From Mesaphorura yosii (Eukaryota > Arthropoda > Collembola > Poduromorpha > Tullbergiidae): a stretch of 64,000 nt of DNA. The notes beneath the pieces were generated by a model. The model had not been told where the DNA came from and did no database searches. It saw only the letters and a program-made list of their open reading frames with translations. Where the stretch lies: the NCBI GenBank assembly GCA_009869945.1, contig WIXG01000155.1:1-64000 (forward strand), given 5' to 3'. The position numbers were made by a program, and so were the translations under genes. Of the stretch, positions 1-13,500 are shown one piece after another. Numbering within the stretch: the stretch's first letter is position 1; the number at the start of each line of letters is the position of its first letter.

Positions 1-229
1 CTTCATTCACCTCGTCGTCCCATTCGAGCGGAGAGGCTTTGAACCAGGCGCCGATCTTGATCATGTACCGGAACTGCGTCATGACTGATTTGTCACGGCC
101 GAGTACGCCGCGGATGAGTGTGCGGAGTGTGTCAGGGGCAGCCATAACGGCGCGCACGATGAGAGCCGGTAAATGACGGAGATCTTCAAGGCGTGGGATG
201 TACTTGTAACGACGTAGTCGAAGGATCAT
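1..229 (-). CDS. Unidentified protein, partial exon at left edge
   Basis: I do not recognise this protein. Read on the minus strand from an ATG at 229-227, the frame stays open for 76 codons to the window edge. It has strongly coding-like codon use: C or G dominates third positions, unlike the surrounding DNA. The peptide is basic at the start (MILRLRRYKYIPRLEDLR), then has a hydrophobic/arginine stretch, and ends near the edge with a Trp-rich acidic segment (GAWFKASPLEWDDEVNE). The start is uncertain. The same frame is open upstream to a TGA at 427-425, with no other ATG. A possible acceptor (minus-strand TTTCTTCAG ending at 317) would make the exon 1-316 and internal rather than first. The ATG context is weak (T at -3). 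The gene is transcribed away from the Ig gene, so the two are divergent. No function is inferred. Confidence 0.6.
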   Translation of the reverse strand, partial: MILRLRRYKYIPRLEDLRHLPALIVRAVMAAPDTLRTLIRGVLGRDKSVMTQFRYMIKIGAWFKASPLEWDDEVNE

Positions 230-3200
230 TGACGAGCACCCAGCCGGAGCCACTTTCGCCACGTATACACAAGCAGAATCTATTTCTGTGACTGACTTGG
301 CGGGAGCGAGGCAAGACTGAAGAAATTCGATGGACAAAACGCAAAAGCCACTATGCAGACTGCCCACGATTACGTAAGACCGGTCCTGTTTATAACTCCA
401 CCGATTATTTCCCACATCGGAGTGTCACTTAACTCAGTGGAACGCAGTCGTAAAATATGTGTATAACTAATGAGCTCAGCGAAATGGCAGCCCCTCTCGT
501 TTCATTATCGTCCACGTCCTCGTCCGAGATCGATATTTCGGCAATTGAGCAATCAGCGTCCACATGCGACGGCCGTAAATTCATAATTAACGCACATGCG
601 ATATGCGATTGTGATTAGTATCTTACTAACATTCGTCCGTTCGTGATACAACACAACACAGTACATCAAAGAGCACAACAGCACGCGGAAGATCCTGAAA
701 TATCCTGGAATTTGATCGTAATTAATGCACACATGTCATTGCGCAAATGTCAAAGTATTGCCAATTGCCATACGGAATTTAATTACAGTTCAGACATGCA
801 AAAGTGCAAAAATTCTTTGCGTGTGGAGAACCTTGGCGAATTTTATCTTAATTGTGATCTGGAACTCAATTTTGTAAAAGTGGGCTGTAGTGCCAGTAGG
901 TGGCTTTGAAACGGCATTCGACGTTTAAAGGAGACTCAATAACAATAACGAATTTAGTGAAAAAGCGATGCATAATGCACGGAGCATTGTTGTCAGGTGC
1001 TTGCTTGGCTGTCTGATCCTCTGCTCTTCTTTTCTGGACTTCCGGTCCTCACATGGCAGGGCTTTTAATTCAAGGTAGATACTATCAAGATGTAAGAAAC
1101 CTGCTGGTGAACTGGCATTCTGTTTCTGCGTAGGTCGAGTCGTGGAGTGGGTTCGCATCCGCCGATCAGTGCTATGCTCATATGTACAACAATGAGTCAG
1201 TCACAGTTGCTCTTCTCTTCATCATTTACCAGCTGACACCGTGAGTAAAAGCCAGCAACAGGCTCAGGATCCGGATGAGCACACTCCAGAGAATGGATTA
1301 CTGAGAGACGCGGTGTGGTGGGGCATTTTAAGACGCAGGTGCATCTCCTCTGGACTTCAGTCTACGCATTATGTAAATACAGCAGTGCCTCAGTTAAATA
1401 TTCAATTAAGACCAGCTACCTGTTTGCCAGCACTTGAAACTCGATAAAGAGTGTAAAATGATAGCAATTAAAGCACCAACGGGCTACTCCGCATGCAGAG
1501 CATCGGACTAGACCCCAATTTGGTCTCGTGTCGTATAGATTATTTCTAATTTGATATTTACCATTTGCGGGTTAAATACGTGAGGGACATATGTGGTGTC
1601 GCGTAAGCAATAAAATACATGTAAAATGTAAGCATGAGTCACAATCCAAACAAAAGTGAGACTGCGTACACAAAATGCTGTAAAATGCGTACGAGCTTAT
1701 GAATTGTTACTTTTAAACCCGCGTCGCATACGTATTATGGTTGGAGTACAAACAGACCGGGCTGAATTCCGTCTTATCTCCTTGCCGCTCCGTTCTCGAA
1801 AGCTTACTATGAGGTTTCGTAATTTATGAGATCAGCCTTGTACGTGTAAAATAAAGGCACCTGCTTCACACAGGAAGTGGGGCCGACCTGGTCGCGGCCG
1901 CGTCTCGACCCGAATGGGTTGGTTGAGAATGGGAACCAGAAAATTGTACGCCAAAGCCCTCAAAACCTGACTACAAGTACTACAAGACTGCAACAATGAG
2001 CGTTTGGTTCCCACACACGAGACACGATAATAACAATAACACATAACAGGCAGCAGTGGTAATAATGAGGGAAGGGATTAAAATTTCTACTTTTCCTTTA
2101 CGTTGCTTTGCGTTCAGTTGCGTTTTTAGTTTTTTTGTTTCTGAAATGAATTCACTCCGCGCATTTTCTCATGGAACTCGAGATACAGAAATTATATGCT
2201 GCCTGCCCTGCCTGAGATTACTGAGATCCCCCTCAGTCATAAACCACAACCATGATTGCATGGATTTAGGCCGCTTACCATCTTCAAGGACCACATAAAG
2301 ACTCAGGACATGACTCCCTTGACTGACTTCACACGATGACGATGATGCCGATGTCGAATCTCAAAATTGTAATTCAAGCGTGCCCTCTTCAAAGTCATGT
2401 TCCATGAAGTGCCTGCCTGCGCTACTGGAACGAATACTTCATAAATCCTAAACCAAAAGCCTTGAAGCATTGCGTACTGCGTTTCTGGTGTAAAGTCACG
2501 AATTTGTGGGAGGAATTCGCCGAAGTTATCCCACCACCGCAAAACTTTCGTTCCTCCAAGAATTTCGCGTGTTCTCGTAATTTCTGGGAATCAGTTCACA
2601 GCGATGCAGTGTTTAGCAAAAGTTCATTCTGAATTGACATTAGCGTCAGCATTAGCGCATTACGCCTATCGACAGGCCCCTGTAACAAATCAAAGAAAGC
2701 CTATAATTTGCGTTACACGAAGCAGCTCATCTAATCAGACTGAAGTCGAAGTTTAATGTCGACTCGGCGGCACAGCCGCCTACAATCGCGAATCGCCATT
2801 TTAATGACGAATGGTGATTGCGAATTGTGAATTGCTGAATGTCATTCTCAGAGTGCAATGCTTGTTTTATTGATGTCAATTACGTTGCATTATAAACATT
2901 GCGACGCAATGAGGCTCGGCTCATCATCATTAAGGAAAGCGAATCTGATTACATGCCATGCTCTCTGCTAATAAAAGTTTGCCATTTAGATTTCTTTTTC
3001 CTATAATTTTCTCAACTCTCATAAAAATGCATTCGCGTTCGCGTTTGGGAAGAAATTCACCAATTTCTAGTTGGCTGTATTTCAGCCTAGGCTTTGTCCG
3101 TAATTTTAAGAATACAATGCTTACAAGAGCAGAGTTGTCATCGCCATCGCATTAGCCATGCCAAAGCCAACTAGTAAGCCAATGAGTATCGAGTTTCACG

Positions 3201-4016
3201 TGTGGATCCTCTTACATACGAACCTGAAATTTGACGGGAAGAATGATCGAGTTTCAACTGGTGAAGATCTGGAACAGAATAGCTGATGAGATGAGCGGAT
3301 CGTGATCGTGATCGCCTTTCTAGTATCGTTGAAACTGAAGGAGAAATGTCATTGAATTCTCCAAACTCGAACCCAAACCAGCAACAGAGCAAGCAACCAG
3401 GCGAAGAACCATGCAGGCTTGGCTTTGGCTTTCGACAGGCATGCAGTCAGGAGGCAGGCTGAGAAAAGAAAGAACTTTTCAGTTGTTCAGTGGTTCAGTT
3501 GTTCAGTTCACGTGCAGCTCATGAACGACGAACATCTCCACGCCACGCCACGCTCGCGTACGCTTACTTTGTGCCGGTTCAGATCAGTTTGGCTGGCTCG
3601 AGCCTGGGCTTGAATATTTTGATTGTGAATTTGTTCCTGTGCTGAGATTGAAACCTGTGCTAAGAGATTAAAGGCATTTGCAGCTCCGGATCGTGTGAGA
3701 TTACCGAATCAAACTTCTGAGATTTTGCATGAGATTTACGCACCAACGCAAAGCCAAGCGTGGGGCAAGTGAGATGTGAATTGAGAATTCTGAGATTTGC
3801 CCAGAAAGTTTAAGTTTTGTGAACGTCACTGCCGAAAATCCATCCGGACCGATTCTTATTGACAATCAATTTGGCGAGACTGTGAATGAGATTTTTGTGG
3901 AGATGAAGATGAAGTCTCTGAAGACAATTCTCATCTTGAGAACTTAAAATGTGCATTTGCACTGAAATGAAGCTAAATTCTGGCTATTTATAGACTCTCC
4001 AGTGAATTTGCTAACA
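230..4016. other. Non-coding DNA between two divergent genes
   Basis: No convincing exon is visible on either strand. The open frames here are short and lack coding-like codon use. The stretch presumably holds the 5' regions and promoters of the minus-strand gene and the Ig gene, and possibly untranslated first exons, but no promoter element can be assigned with confidence. It contains an imperfect inverted repeat at about 2783-2827 and short GC-rich palindromic words such as GGCGGCACAGCCGCC near 2766-2780. Bases 230-424 may belong to the minus-strand coding exon. Confidence 0.5.
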
Positions 4017-4140
4017 ATGGTGATGAACGGGTTATTGTTGTGCCACCGGCGGTCGCCAACAATGCGAATCAAGTTTAATTACGCGCTGGTACTTGGGATC
4101 ATCGTCTATAGCCTCCTGATCGGAACACCGTCGTGCCAAG
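4017..4140 (+). CDS. Ig receptor exon 1: signal peptide
   Basis: This exon encodes residues 1-41 and the first base of codon 42. The chosen ATG at 4017 is the first in frame after a TGA at 3963-3965. It has a strong start context (ACAATGG: A at -3, G at +4). Later in-frame ATGs at 4023 and 4062 could also serve, and the last gives a more conventional signal peptide (MRIKFNYALVLGIIVYSLLI...). A basic stretch (RIK) precedes about 14 hydrophobic residues and then GTPSCQ, a plausible signal-peptidase region, so the protein is expected to enter the secretory pathway. The donor is CAAG|GTAAGA in phase 1. The next exon supplies GT to make Gly42. The exon is separated from all Ig coding sequence by 38 kb, so its link to exon 2 rests on phase match and domain logic, not on proximity. 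Confidence 0.8.
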
Positions 4141-4660
4141 GTAAGATAAGACTTTCAGTAGATTGGCATTAGCATCCATTCATTTCATTGTCAGTCTTTC
4201 TGCGTTATCATAAGGAAGTTCTTCATACTCTGCTATTTATGCTAGTTCTTCATTATGAGTCCATTTAGCGCGACGGAAAATTATCCCAATTAGTGCACTT
4301 GAGCATTTTCCTCGTCCGGAAAGAAATCAAAATCAGTAAATCGGTGCATCAATTTTCGGTTCGGTTAAACATTGTCACACTTCAATTCATTGTATTCGCC
4401 TTCATTTTCTTTCCGTGTATGGCTTGTTTGGGTTTATAACTGACTTAATGAACTACGCCATGCTGTGGTCTGTCTTGTCCTGCCACATCCTGATTAAAAA
4501 TACATTATTTAAATTGCAAGTTGTCTTCTCTCATCTCGATTGAATTGCACTGCATCTCTCTTGCCAGCGTTAATGTGCAATGCAAGGCTCGCACACGCTA
4601 TTGCTATGCACGCGTACGAGCCACGTCGAGGAGAGATAGAGTAAAAATATAGACGACAAA

Positions 4661-4679
4661 GATGAAGATGAAGATGAAG
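4661..4679. repeat. (GATGAA)3 microsatellite
   Basis: Three hexamer copies, the last GATGAAG, about 520 bases inside intron 1. Confidence 0.75.
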
Positions 4680-7430
4680 TCAAATGCAAAAAAATCAGGT
4701 CATGTATCCTCAACGTCGACGCCGCGCCGCCGGTGCCGGCACTGGCGTTTTGCATTTGCACTGGGCTGGCACTGGCGAACGCGAAATTTTGGCATAGATT
4801 AGCAGGGATTGTTTCTACACGATTGTTATTTTCTTTACACGATATGCTTAAAATTAGCTTTAAGCTTTGCTCAGGACACTGCAGTGTTGGAATAACATTT
4901 GCTTTGGTGGTCTGTGATTGCGACTGGGACTGTGATTTTGCACGCTGAGACCATTTCTTGAATGAAAATTCAAAAAATCAAGACAAAGTCATAAAAATGT
5001 AACCAGAACGGACGAGATAATGAAATCTGGTGCGTGTGGGCTTCCGATGTTCCAAATATTCGAATTTGTTCATTTGTTGTCACTGATCTATGCTAACATT
5101 TACAAACTCCAGATGCAATAGCAATGTACAGAAGACAAGACACAAGACAGTTGCTCGGTCTCTTTTCTTTTCCTGCTGCCGTTTGAAGCTTGTGTCGTAA
5201 CATATTTTTGCAGCTTTCCTGATCAGCCCTGCCAGTGCCTTCGCATTATAACTTGTAAAGGTTATTCCTGAAACTGAGACAGGCGACCGAGTCGAGTTGT
5301 GTCGGAGTTGTTGGCAGCCCACCAAATGAATAATACGTGAAATATGAACACATTTCCCAAATAAGACGCAAGCAAGATGCATACACTCAAGGCAAGGCAT
5401 AAAATTAGCATTGGCTATTAGCAACTTTTCATGTGGGCTGCGAACGAAACCAGAATAAGAACTTTACTCCTCCAAGATCCCAAGTTTGTGGTCTCGGGTT
5501 TTTCCGAGACATTTCCACCCGCATCGACACGCATCGGGACGGCATTCACATCAAAACCTCGGTCGAATCAACGGAGCGAAATGTAGAAGATTTCGTGTGC
5601 AGTGGAGTCACATGGCATGATTGACATTGTTCGGGCTGAATAAAAGAATTGCATAATAATTACGTAATGATTCCTATTCCGTATTCAGAAGAGAAAAGTT
5701 TGAACCATACAAAGCAAAGAAAGGCAAGGCAAAGTAAAATAAAGTAAAGTATGGCATTGCACAAGAAAAGTTGTCAAGCCTGCCATTATGACGATGGTTT
5801 GATGATGGTGACAAGTTTGTAATGCAAGCAAAAAAGAGCAGCCGCAGCAGTCAGCAGCTAGCACGAAGGAATTTCTTTGAATGTAGAATGAGTTCCCATT
5901 GTTCCAAGCCCGCCTTGACATGAGATGCTTGAGCGAGTAATTTGCACCAAATTTATACTCTGCCTTGCCTTCTCCGAGCTGAGCGAGCAAGTAAAATGTT
6001 GGTTAATTTGAATGAATGACTGCGTCCATTGTTTCAATTTCCACATTGCTGTCGTCTCGTCATCATCGCTGTCGTCAAAGACCAACGCAAAACTCTTGCT
6101 CTGCGCTGTCATTAAGTTCTGGTCGCGTTTGTTCCGTATTCTTTCATTTCATTCCGGGTCTGGACGCATTTTTGTTTTCTTTTGTCACTTCCAGCCCAGC
6201 AACCAAATTTGAACGCTGAGGCTTGAATCTGATGACAATGAAAAAAGAAAATTCAAAGCTTAACGTGTAAATATGTCATCTGAATAAGTTGTCTCAAAAT
6301 TCGAGCGAGCACTCGAGCACCAGACTTTGTCAACAGTGCAGTGCATTGATGCATTTCCTGACCTTTATTGCCAGCCTAGCGTGTCGCGTGACATTCTGAA
6401 GCCATCTACTACCATGTGCAGTGTATCTTCAAACTGTAAAGCTCAATGCTCATGTTTTGGTGTCGCGTGCTGATTGACTGCCAATCTGACCAGAAGAATG
6501 GCCAACTAGTTACTGTTACTGGGTTACGGGCAGGCAGGCGAGGGTGTTGCCCTTTTCTACCCCAATTTTTATCCAATTTTCGTTTTAGTATTCATTTAGC
6601 TTCGGCTCGGCTGACCTGCTACTGCTCCTCAATTTCCTCTACTTTTAATGAAAGCATCGGCAAAGACGACAATGACAAGACAAAGCGATGGCAATGACAA
6701 TGACACTGTGCGAAATCCAATTCGTCATCTGCAAATAATTTATTCTGCATCCTAAGCAGCATGGGCATCTTCCTGCGCTGCGCCATTGTTTACATTACGT
6801 GACAATCGACTCAATTCCTGACTTGGATGGAGATGGAATTCCTGCTTCGCTTTGCTGCAGTTTGGCTCGAAGTTTGATGACAAAAGAGCTTGAAGGATCT
6901 GTAAAAAAAGAGAGAATTTTTAGATTTACTTTTGCACTGCCTTTCGCCTTTCGTGATTCGTAGGGTGACATATTCGAAATCATGAGAGTGGAAAACTGAT
7001 CTTTTGAATTAAGTCACAGGAATCTCATTCATTTCAACAAGACATTTCGCAAGTAAAGCAATTCGCGAGAAGAGACTAGACCGTTTTCAATTACCAAAGA
7101 TCACAATTGAGTCCTACTGTAATTAAATCCTAGGACATGATCTTAGGCCATGATTTCAGGTAAAAGCGTGCAAAAAGCAAAAAGTGAAGAAAAGTGTTGA
7201 TGATCTTCGTGCTGCTGCTGCGACTGTGATGATGCGCTGTGATCTTAACAAGCACAACAAGAAGTTAATCTCTTGATCATCATTATTCCCATCACCACCG
7301 CCACGCCACGCCATCGCCATGCTACGCATCAGTGCGTCGAATCTGCTTCTTCTTTTGTCCTCGTACCACCACCAAAGGCAGCCAAATACAAAATCTAAAC
7401 GCTTCCACTTTCTTGAAAGAATTTCAATTC

Positions 7431-7465
7431 ATCATCTTCGTCTTCGTCTTCATCTTCATCATCAC
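7431..7465. repeat. TTC/ATC-rich trinucleotide tract
   Basis: An impure run of TCT-TCG and TCA-TCT triplets in intron 1, about 35 bases. Confidence 0.7.
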
Positions 7466-10400
7466 GCTCCGCTGTAGGCAAAGCCAGATCCATAAGCCAA
7501 AGACTATGACCTTAGGAAAGAAAAAGAATGACATATGGCATACTTACTTACTTGTTTTGCTTTTGCCACTGTCTCCTTTACGTCTTGGTCTTAATGTGCT
7601 GGAGAATTTATCATAAATACTTGTCTCATGTAAAATGTAATTTTTTGCAAATAGCAAATCACATCAGTTGTTGCTGACCAGCTGTTGTTGCCGCTGCCGC
7701 TGCTTGTCATTGCCGTTTTGTTCCATTTATCATTGTCCACGCGTACGATTAAGATTAACTGACAAAATCAAGTCTGGACCAAGAGCAAGAGGCAAGACCC
7801 AGAAACTCGTTCCCGCAGTCGTTGGACGTAATTACATGTTGCAAGGCGCGCCAAGTGCGTACGCTGCGTACCGCTGCGATATGTCAGTCAGTGCAGCAAG
7901 CAAATAATCACTAATCAGGCGCTTAAATGTAAATGAAAATGCAAAACTTACGTACCAAGAGCAAAGAGCCAACAGCTTGTACTTGTATATCTTACGAACG
8001 TGCGACGCCATTTAGATCCTGATTTAGTGTAATGTGATGCAATGGCAATGGCAATGGCCATCCTGCTAACTAATGGAGAGGCACCAGGTGCTTTGCTGGC
8101 TGGTCGATTGCCGGGCCACCCCTGCCCTGCCTTCGCCCGAAGTATTTATGAGAATTGCAATCGCACCACTGCACACTGCACAGTGACTGTACCCGCGACA
8201 CGTGGCCCATGCCAAACCGAACCAGTTGCGTTTAAGTTGAGGACTGAGGGTCACATTGGAATTGAATTAAGGGTTTTGTTATTGAATCACCCGGAACAGC
8301 TTCAAGAACAGCAGCCGCCGCTCGGCTTGTTTTAAGCAGAGCGGGTGCAAGCACGAGCGGAGTGCGGAGTGTGGGTGCATGAATTAGATTAAAGAATTGA
8401 GTCATTGATTTTACGACTGACTGGTGTACTGTTTTCTGCCTAGCTTGCACTTGGACTGACTCTGGCGCTGGCTCTGTTATGACTCAATTCAATCCCTACC
8501 GGCCCATACTCGTGCGCGCAGTTTTCGCTTTCATTTCATCTGATGCAAATCTGAATTCGCTATCGCACTCGCGCAGATTTTCCATTGATAACTCAGAATA
8601 ACAGCCAGGCAGCTGTCCAGTCACTGCGCGGGACGGCAGGTGCAGGGAGCTCAAGTTTATTGTTATGATCTTGTGTGATGGTGGTGCATGAATCTTTAAC
8701 CAGAACCACTTACCACATCCACTGCTGTTTACGCTCTACGCAACGCAATCCAATACAATTCTGACTCATTCATTCTTCTCTCCGCTCGACTCGACTCCTT
8801 CAAGGCCCTCATTATACTCGTTACGATACGAAGTGTTTCTGTTTCTGATTCTGCTTCCGTCCATCAAATTAAGGATGGAAGACCGATGGACAAGGAGCGA
8901 GGGAAGTCGGTTTCGTCCCGTAATCAATGCAAGGGCAAGGCACGGATTTGCTTTGTATTGTCTCGCCTTTCGCCTTGTGCCTGCTGCTCGCATGTGGTGA
9001 GTCAGCTGGCAGACGACAACTGAGGATCGACCCAGGCGAAAGCCGGTCCTTGTTCATCGTCGTCATCCGTCTCTTGACGTTGCGTCGGATATTACAATCT
9101 TGTTGCATTACATGAGTGACACTTGAATAACAACTACTCAAAGACCCATGAACGTAAGCGTGAACCAAAAAAACTTGTTACGTGCACGCGGGACGTGGCG
9201 CGGGTCTCGCGAGTCGTGATCGTCGTTGTCCTCTTGAACCAAGTCCTTCCTCGGATTCGGCTCGTGTGTACATTTTGCTATTTTCTTCGATTCCATCTCT
9301 CTTCCGCCTGCAGTGAATTCGAACTCGTAATGAGGCAGTGAAAGCCATTAACTTCAAATTAAGATTCCATCATTAAGATTTGGACACAGACATTTTCAGG
9401 ATTTATTTCCGTATTTCTGCCTTTTGGGTGCAGAACTCTTAATTAATTCTTAGACCGTAATTAAAATCTTCATAAACCTCGAATAATTGCGGCACTGTTT
9501 TACAGTTATTCTGTATCTTGATCGGGGTGGTAATTAAAAGTGCACTGCTCGGTGCCAAACGTCATTATGCTCATTAATTGCGAATGGCGAATGGCGAGTC
9601 GTGTAAATAACTGTCAAGTGGTCAGCTTGCACTGGCGTGCGAGTGTCAAGGACATGCTGAGTTGACCACAGCCACAAAACGCAAAATGCACATAACAATT
9701 GCCCCAACAGTGCAGAGGCATTGTGTTGTGGTCGTAGTCGTGTCGCTGTCGTGAGATACTTCCTGGGAAGAGAAGAGATGCTAGTCGATGTCATTTACCC
9801 GCAGCAGCAATGCGGTGCAGATCACTTGAATTAATAACCCGTGCAATGCGACGCGCCGCGCTGCAAAATAATGTCATTATCTCGTTAGAATATTCATAAC
9901 GCAATAATTCACCGTTTCGACTCCGCTTTGCACCAGTTACAATCTTAAATCTGACTGCCAGGTATAATGAGAATCGAGAATGAGAATGAAGAAATGAATG
10001 ACATAATGATGGGTCTTGATGTTCTCGTTCTGACGGCAACGGCAACAACGCCCGTAATTTAGCAGGTCGTTGTCCAGTTCAATAGAGCGCTTACGCGAAT
10101 CATGAATACGGAAACTGTGATGCAATGCGGCCATGTTTCGTGTTTCATGTGCCATTTTTGACTATCGTGATTTAAAACTCGAGTTTAGGGAATTTTGGCT
10201 TGCCCAGCTCAGTCCAGCTGGCCGGTGTATTTTCTATTTTTCCTTTCGGATCCCAAACGAGATTTTCTTTCTTGTTCACACAACGCACCACGCAAAACTC
10301 GAGTTGAGCTTGTATTTATTCAGATTTTCACACTCTGCGGGTTATTTATCAAATCAGTGCAGTGCGCCCCGGCTCAGGCCGGCCGGCTGGGGTGCTGGTG

Positions 10401-10559
10401 ATGATGATCGCCTTGCATGCAGCTTACAACTTGCACCGCACCATGTTGTAATTGAAACATGCAAATCTGCAATGCAACTGGTAAGCGCATGAAAACAGTG
10501 CAGTGCAGTTAGTCTCGCAATCACACTTTCGCAAGTAGATCGCATTTCATTTCATTGTG

Positions 10560-10577
10560 CTGTAACTGTAACTGTAA
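10560..10577. repeat. (CTGTAA)3 microsatellite
   Basis: Three perfect hexamer copies in intron 1. Confidence 0.8.
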
Positions 10578-13500
10578 AGAGCAAGGCGACATGAAACGGA
10601 AATGGACTCAGAAACACGAATACGAAATACGAATTCATGCGTATGCGAATTCAGAGCAGCGAATGAATTTAGCCACGGCATGAGAAAGTGATTAATTTCG
10701 TACGCGAGCACGAGCAGAGCACGGCAGAGCAGGAACAAAAGGGCTTCGTGTCATTTCACATTATGTACGACTTGACCACGATAATTGTGAAATTCACAAA
10801 GTGCAAGGAAATACGTTAATTTATGCGAGTCCAGGCCGGGTCTACTGAAATTGGAGTGTTTTACAACTTAATCGCTCACCAACATGAAATCGCTGCTTCT
10901 GATGCTGCCACTGCCGCAAAATTAAAACTGGGGGACTGAATTATTTATTTTGACACCAGCAACCAGACCAGCAAAAGGATTAGCGAGTTCAATAAATCTT
11001 GAGCACAATCGAAGTACAACTTACATGGTGAAGGTGTTTATTGTTTGGTGTTTGGAATGCGCAAGCCGGCCCAGCAGCGTACGGCGGTTTGAAGGGAACC
11101 AAAAAAAAGAAGACTTCGCCTTTCTTACTCGTGGTCATGGCCCGAAGGCACTTGCTGGCTGGTTTGTTTATTGTTGTAAGACAAGAAGTCAGTTCTCGAC
11201 GCTTTACAACAAATAATCGTGATAATCATATTTAATACGTCCCTTTGTATTGTTGTCAGTGCTCAGTGGCTCGCGTACTCGGTTCTCAGGTTCGAAACTG
11301 CATTTTAAGGCTCAATACCATCACAATTTCCATTTCCATCATGCATACACAATCAAGATTGCGTGGAAAGTGAATCCTGAAGTACTTTGCGCCTCTCGAT
11401 TCGGTCCGGTGATTTCAGGAGCCGTTTGCTTGACGTCGCCGTTGAAATTTTAAGAATCCTTTCTAGTGAGACTCCCTGACTAAGCAAGCAGCGAATTGAG
11501 ACCAAGCGAGAAGGACGAGGACGAGTCGTTATTAATAAGAAGTTTATGCATTGCATTACGTTACTTTACAGGCCAAGCCACAGCCAAGAAAAGGTATCAC
11601 GGCTCGGTGGGGCAATAATAATAATTGTGGGAACGGAAAAAGGTATTTCCTGTGCAGGGCACGAAAGCACGAAACGCAGGAGAAAAGAAAATGCGCACGA
11701 TACCTTTGCCGCATGCAGTAGGCAGTATTCTAGAGAATGGAATCCATGTGGGACCCATTGTCCCAATATTAAACGCACATTCTCAACAATTAAAGACGTG
11801 CATGACATGAAAAAGCCATCAAACTTGCGAAATAGCGAAATATCCAAATCCGAGCCTGTTGCTCACTGCTTGTTGCTTTATTGCGAATGCCGAATGTCAT
11901 TTTAATGCGTAATGTAAATAAGATCATATTGTTGTTGTAACGTAACTTCGTCGTTCGTGGTCTTATTATTGTTGCTGACTTGGCTGCTCTTGTTCAGCAG
12001 TGGCTGAGGTCCTGTGTGAATGAAACTGTCATTAGCATCTCGGCGGTGCTGATGACGGATTTAAATTCTGAATGAGCAGACAGCAGCAGCAGTACAGGAA
12101 CAAAAATATTTGTTCACTTGGCTTGGAATGTCGAACCTTTGCTTTGCTGGTCGTGGTCGCTTCCTGAAGAGATCATTAAGAGAAGCTTAAGAATCTGAAT
12201 GTTGATACTGATACGCGTAAGAAAAATACAAATGCATACGCAGGCAGGGGAAGGATTGATAATTGTTGTTGACAGTGAGCATTTGAGTTTGAGTATTACG
12301 TATCAGACACCAGGAAAGCTTTTGCTTTGCTTTGTGCCCGAGAGTCGCGATGAACACAGATGAGACAGGCAGGCATGTTAATGATCTGGGATTGCTGGGA
12401 TCATGTACATACGTACACACTACAAAGTCTTTGTAGGAATTCTGTAGATGATATTAATGATCGGGCTCTGTTTACTCAGCAGATTTGCCACTGCCTTGAG
12501 TGCCAAGCCCGCTACCGGAAAAATGAGCAATGGCAATGATAATCTCGTTAATACGATGCACTGATGCACTTGCACTTGTTCGTGTGTCGTTCACGTACCC
12601 GATGAGCATGTGGATCGAATTTATCACATCCAAGCCAAGCTTGGCCAAGCCTCTTCTCAGTCGTATTGCCAGTGCAGTTTTTCCTGAACGAGATGCGGGT
12701 TTTAATAAATAAACCCTTCCAGCACTTTGAGAGCATTGTGCTTGGACTGTCGGAAAATTCTCCCCTTCCTCAGCTCCGTATCGGACTCGATCTTACTATT
12801 GCATAGCATTGCCACTGCTGTCTCTGCCGCGTATTTTGTCTCCCTGATTGTCTCAATCAATTCTCCAGCTGTGTCCACCAACAACTGCACCAGCGTACAA
12901 ACACCAGCGTGCAGTGAGCAAGCAGAGTCTGAAATTCCTTCCAATACCAAATTAGTTACACGCGAAAGTGCATCGGTGCATGCAACCAATAAACAAAAGA
13001 AATTGCATTCCCGGGGAATGAATAAGTAGCAGCAGCCCACACGCTGTGCCTGTGCCGAGCTTTCTTTCTTTTCCCGGTCGATTGTTTAAGACAGTTCACT
13101 TAAAAACATCAATAACCTGTTCAGTCCTCAGTCTTCAATGTCCAGCATGATGTATGTACTAATAATATGACATGTCCACTTTCCCTTATGGAAGCGAACA
13201 AATGTATCAGCAAATCTAGCAAGTCCAGTATATTAAAGTACGTACGTGCGTGGAGCGTTTGCGTTGCTGTTGCTGTCGTGCTGCGATTCTCAAAAGTAGA
13301 CGAGACTCGTAGAGAAAGTAGAGTCCAACTGTGACCAGTGAGCCGAACTGAGCACGAGCTCAAGCAACAAGACGAGTACTGGAAAGGTAAACGTAAACGC
13401 TGGATAATAGAGCCATGAGACGATACGCGAGTAGATAAGGTAATTTTATAGCTTGATGGTCTCATCATTTATTACATGTCATACTGCATAATATCAAATC

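Noticed and set aside
3984..3993. TATA-like CTATTTATAG just upstream of the start codon.
   Set aside because: It is only 24-33 bases before the ATG, so a normal TATA-to-start distance would put transcription at or inside the start codon.
8042..8335. 97-codon frame in intron 1 with a hydrophobic start and four cysteines, superficially like a small secreted peptide.
   Set aside because: The start is a low-complexity ATGGCA repeat, the opposite strand is also open, there is no family match, and splice or promoter support is absent.
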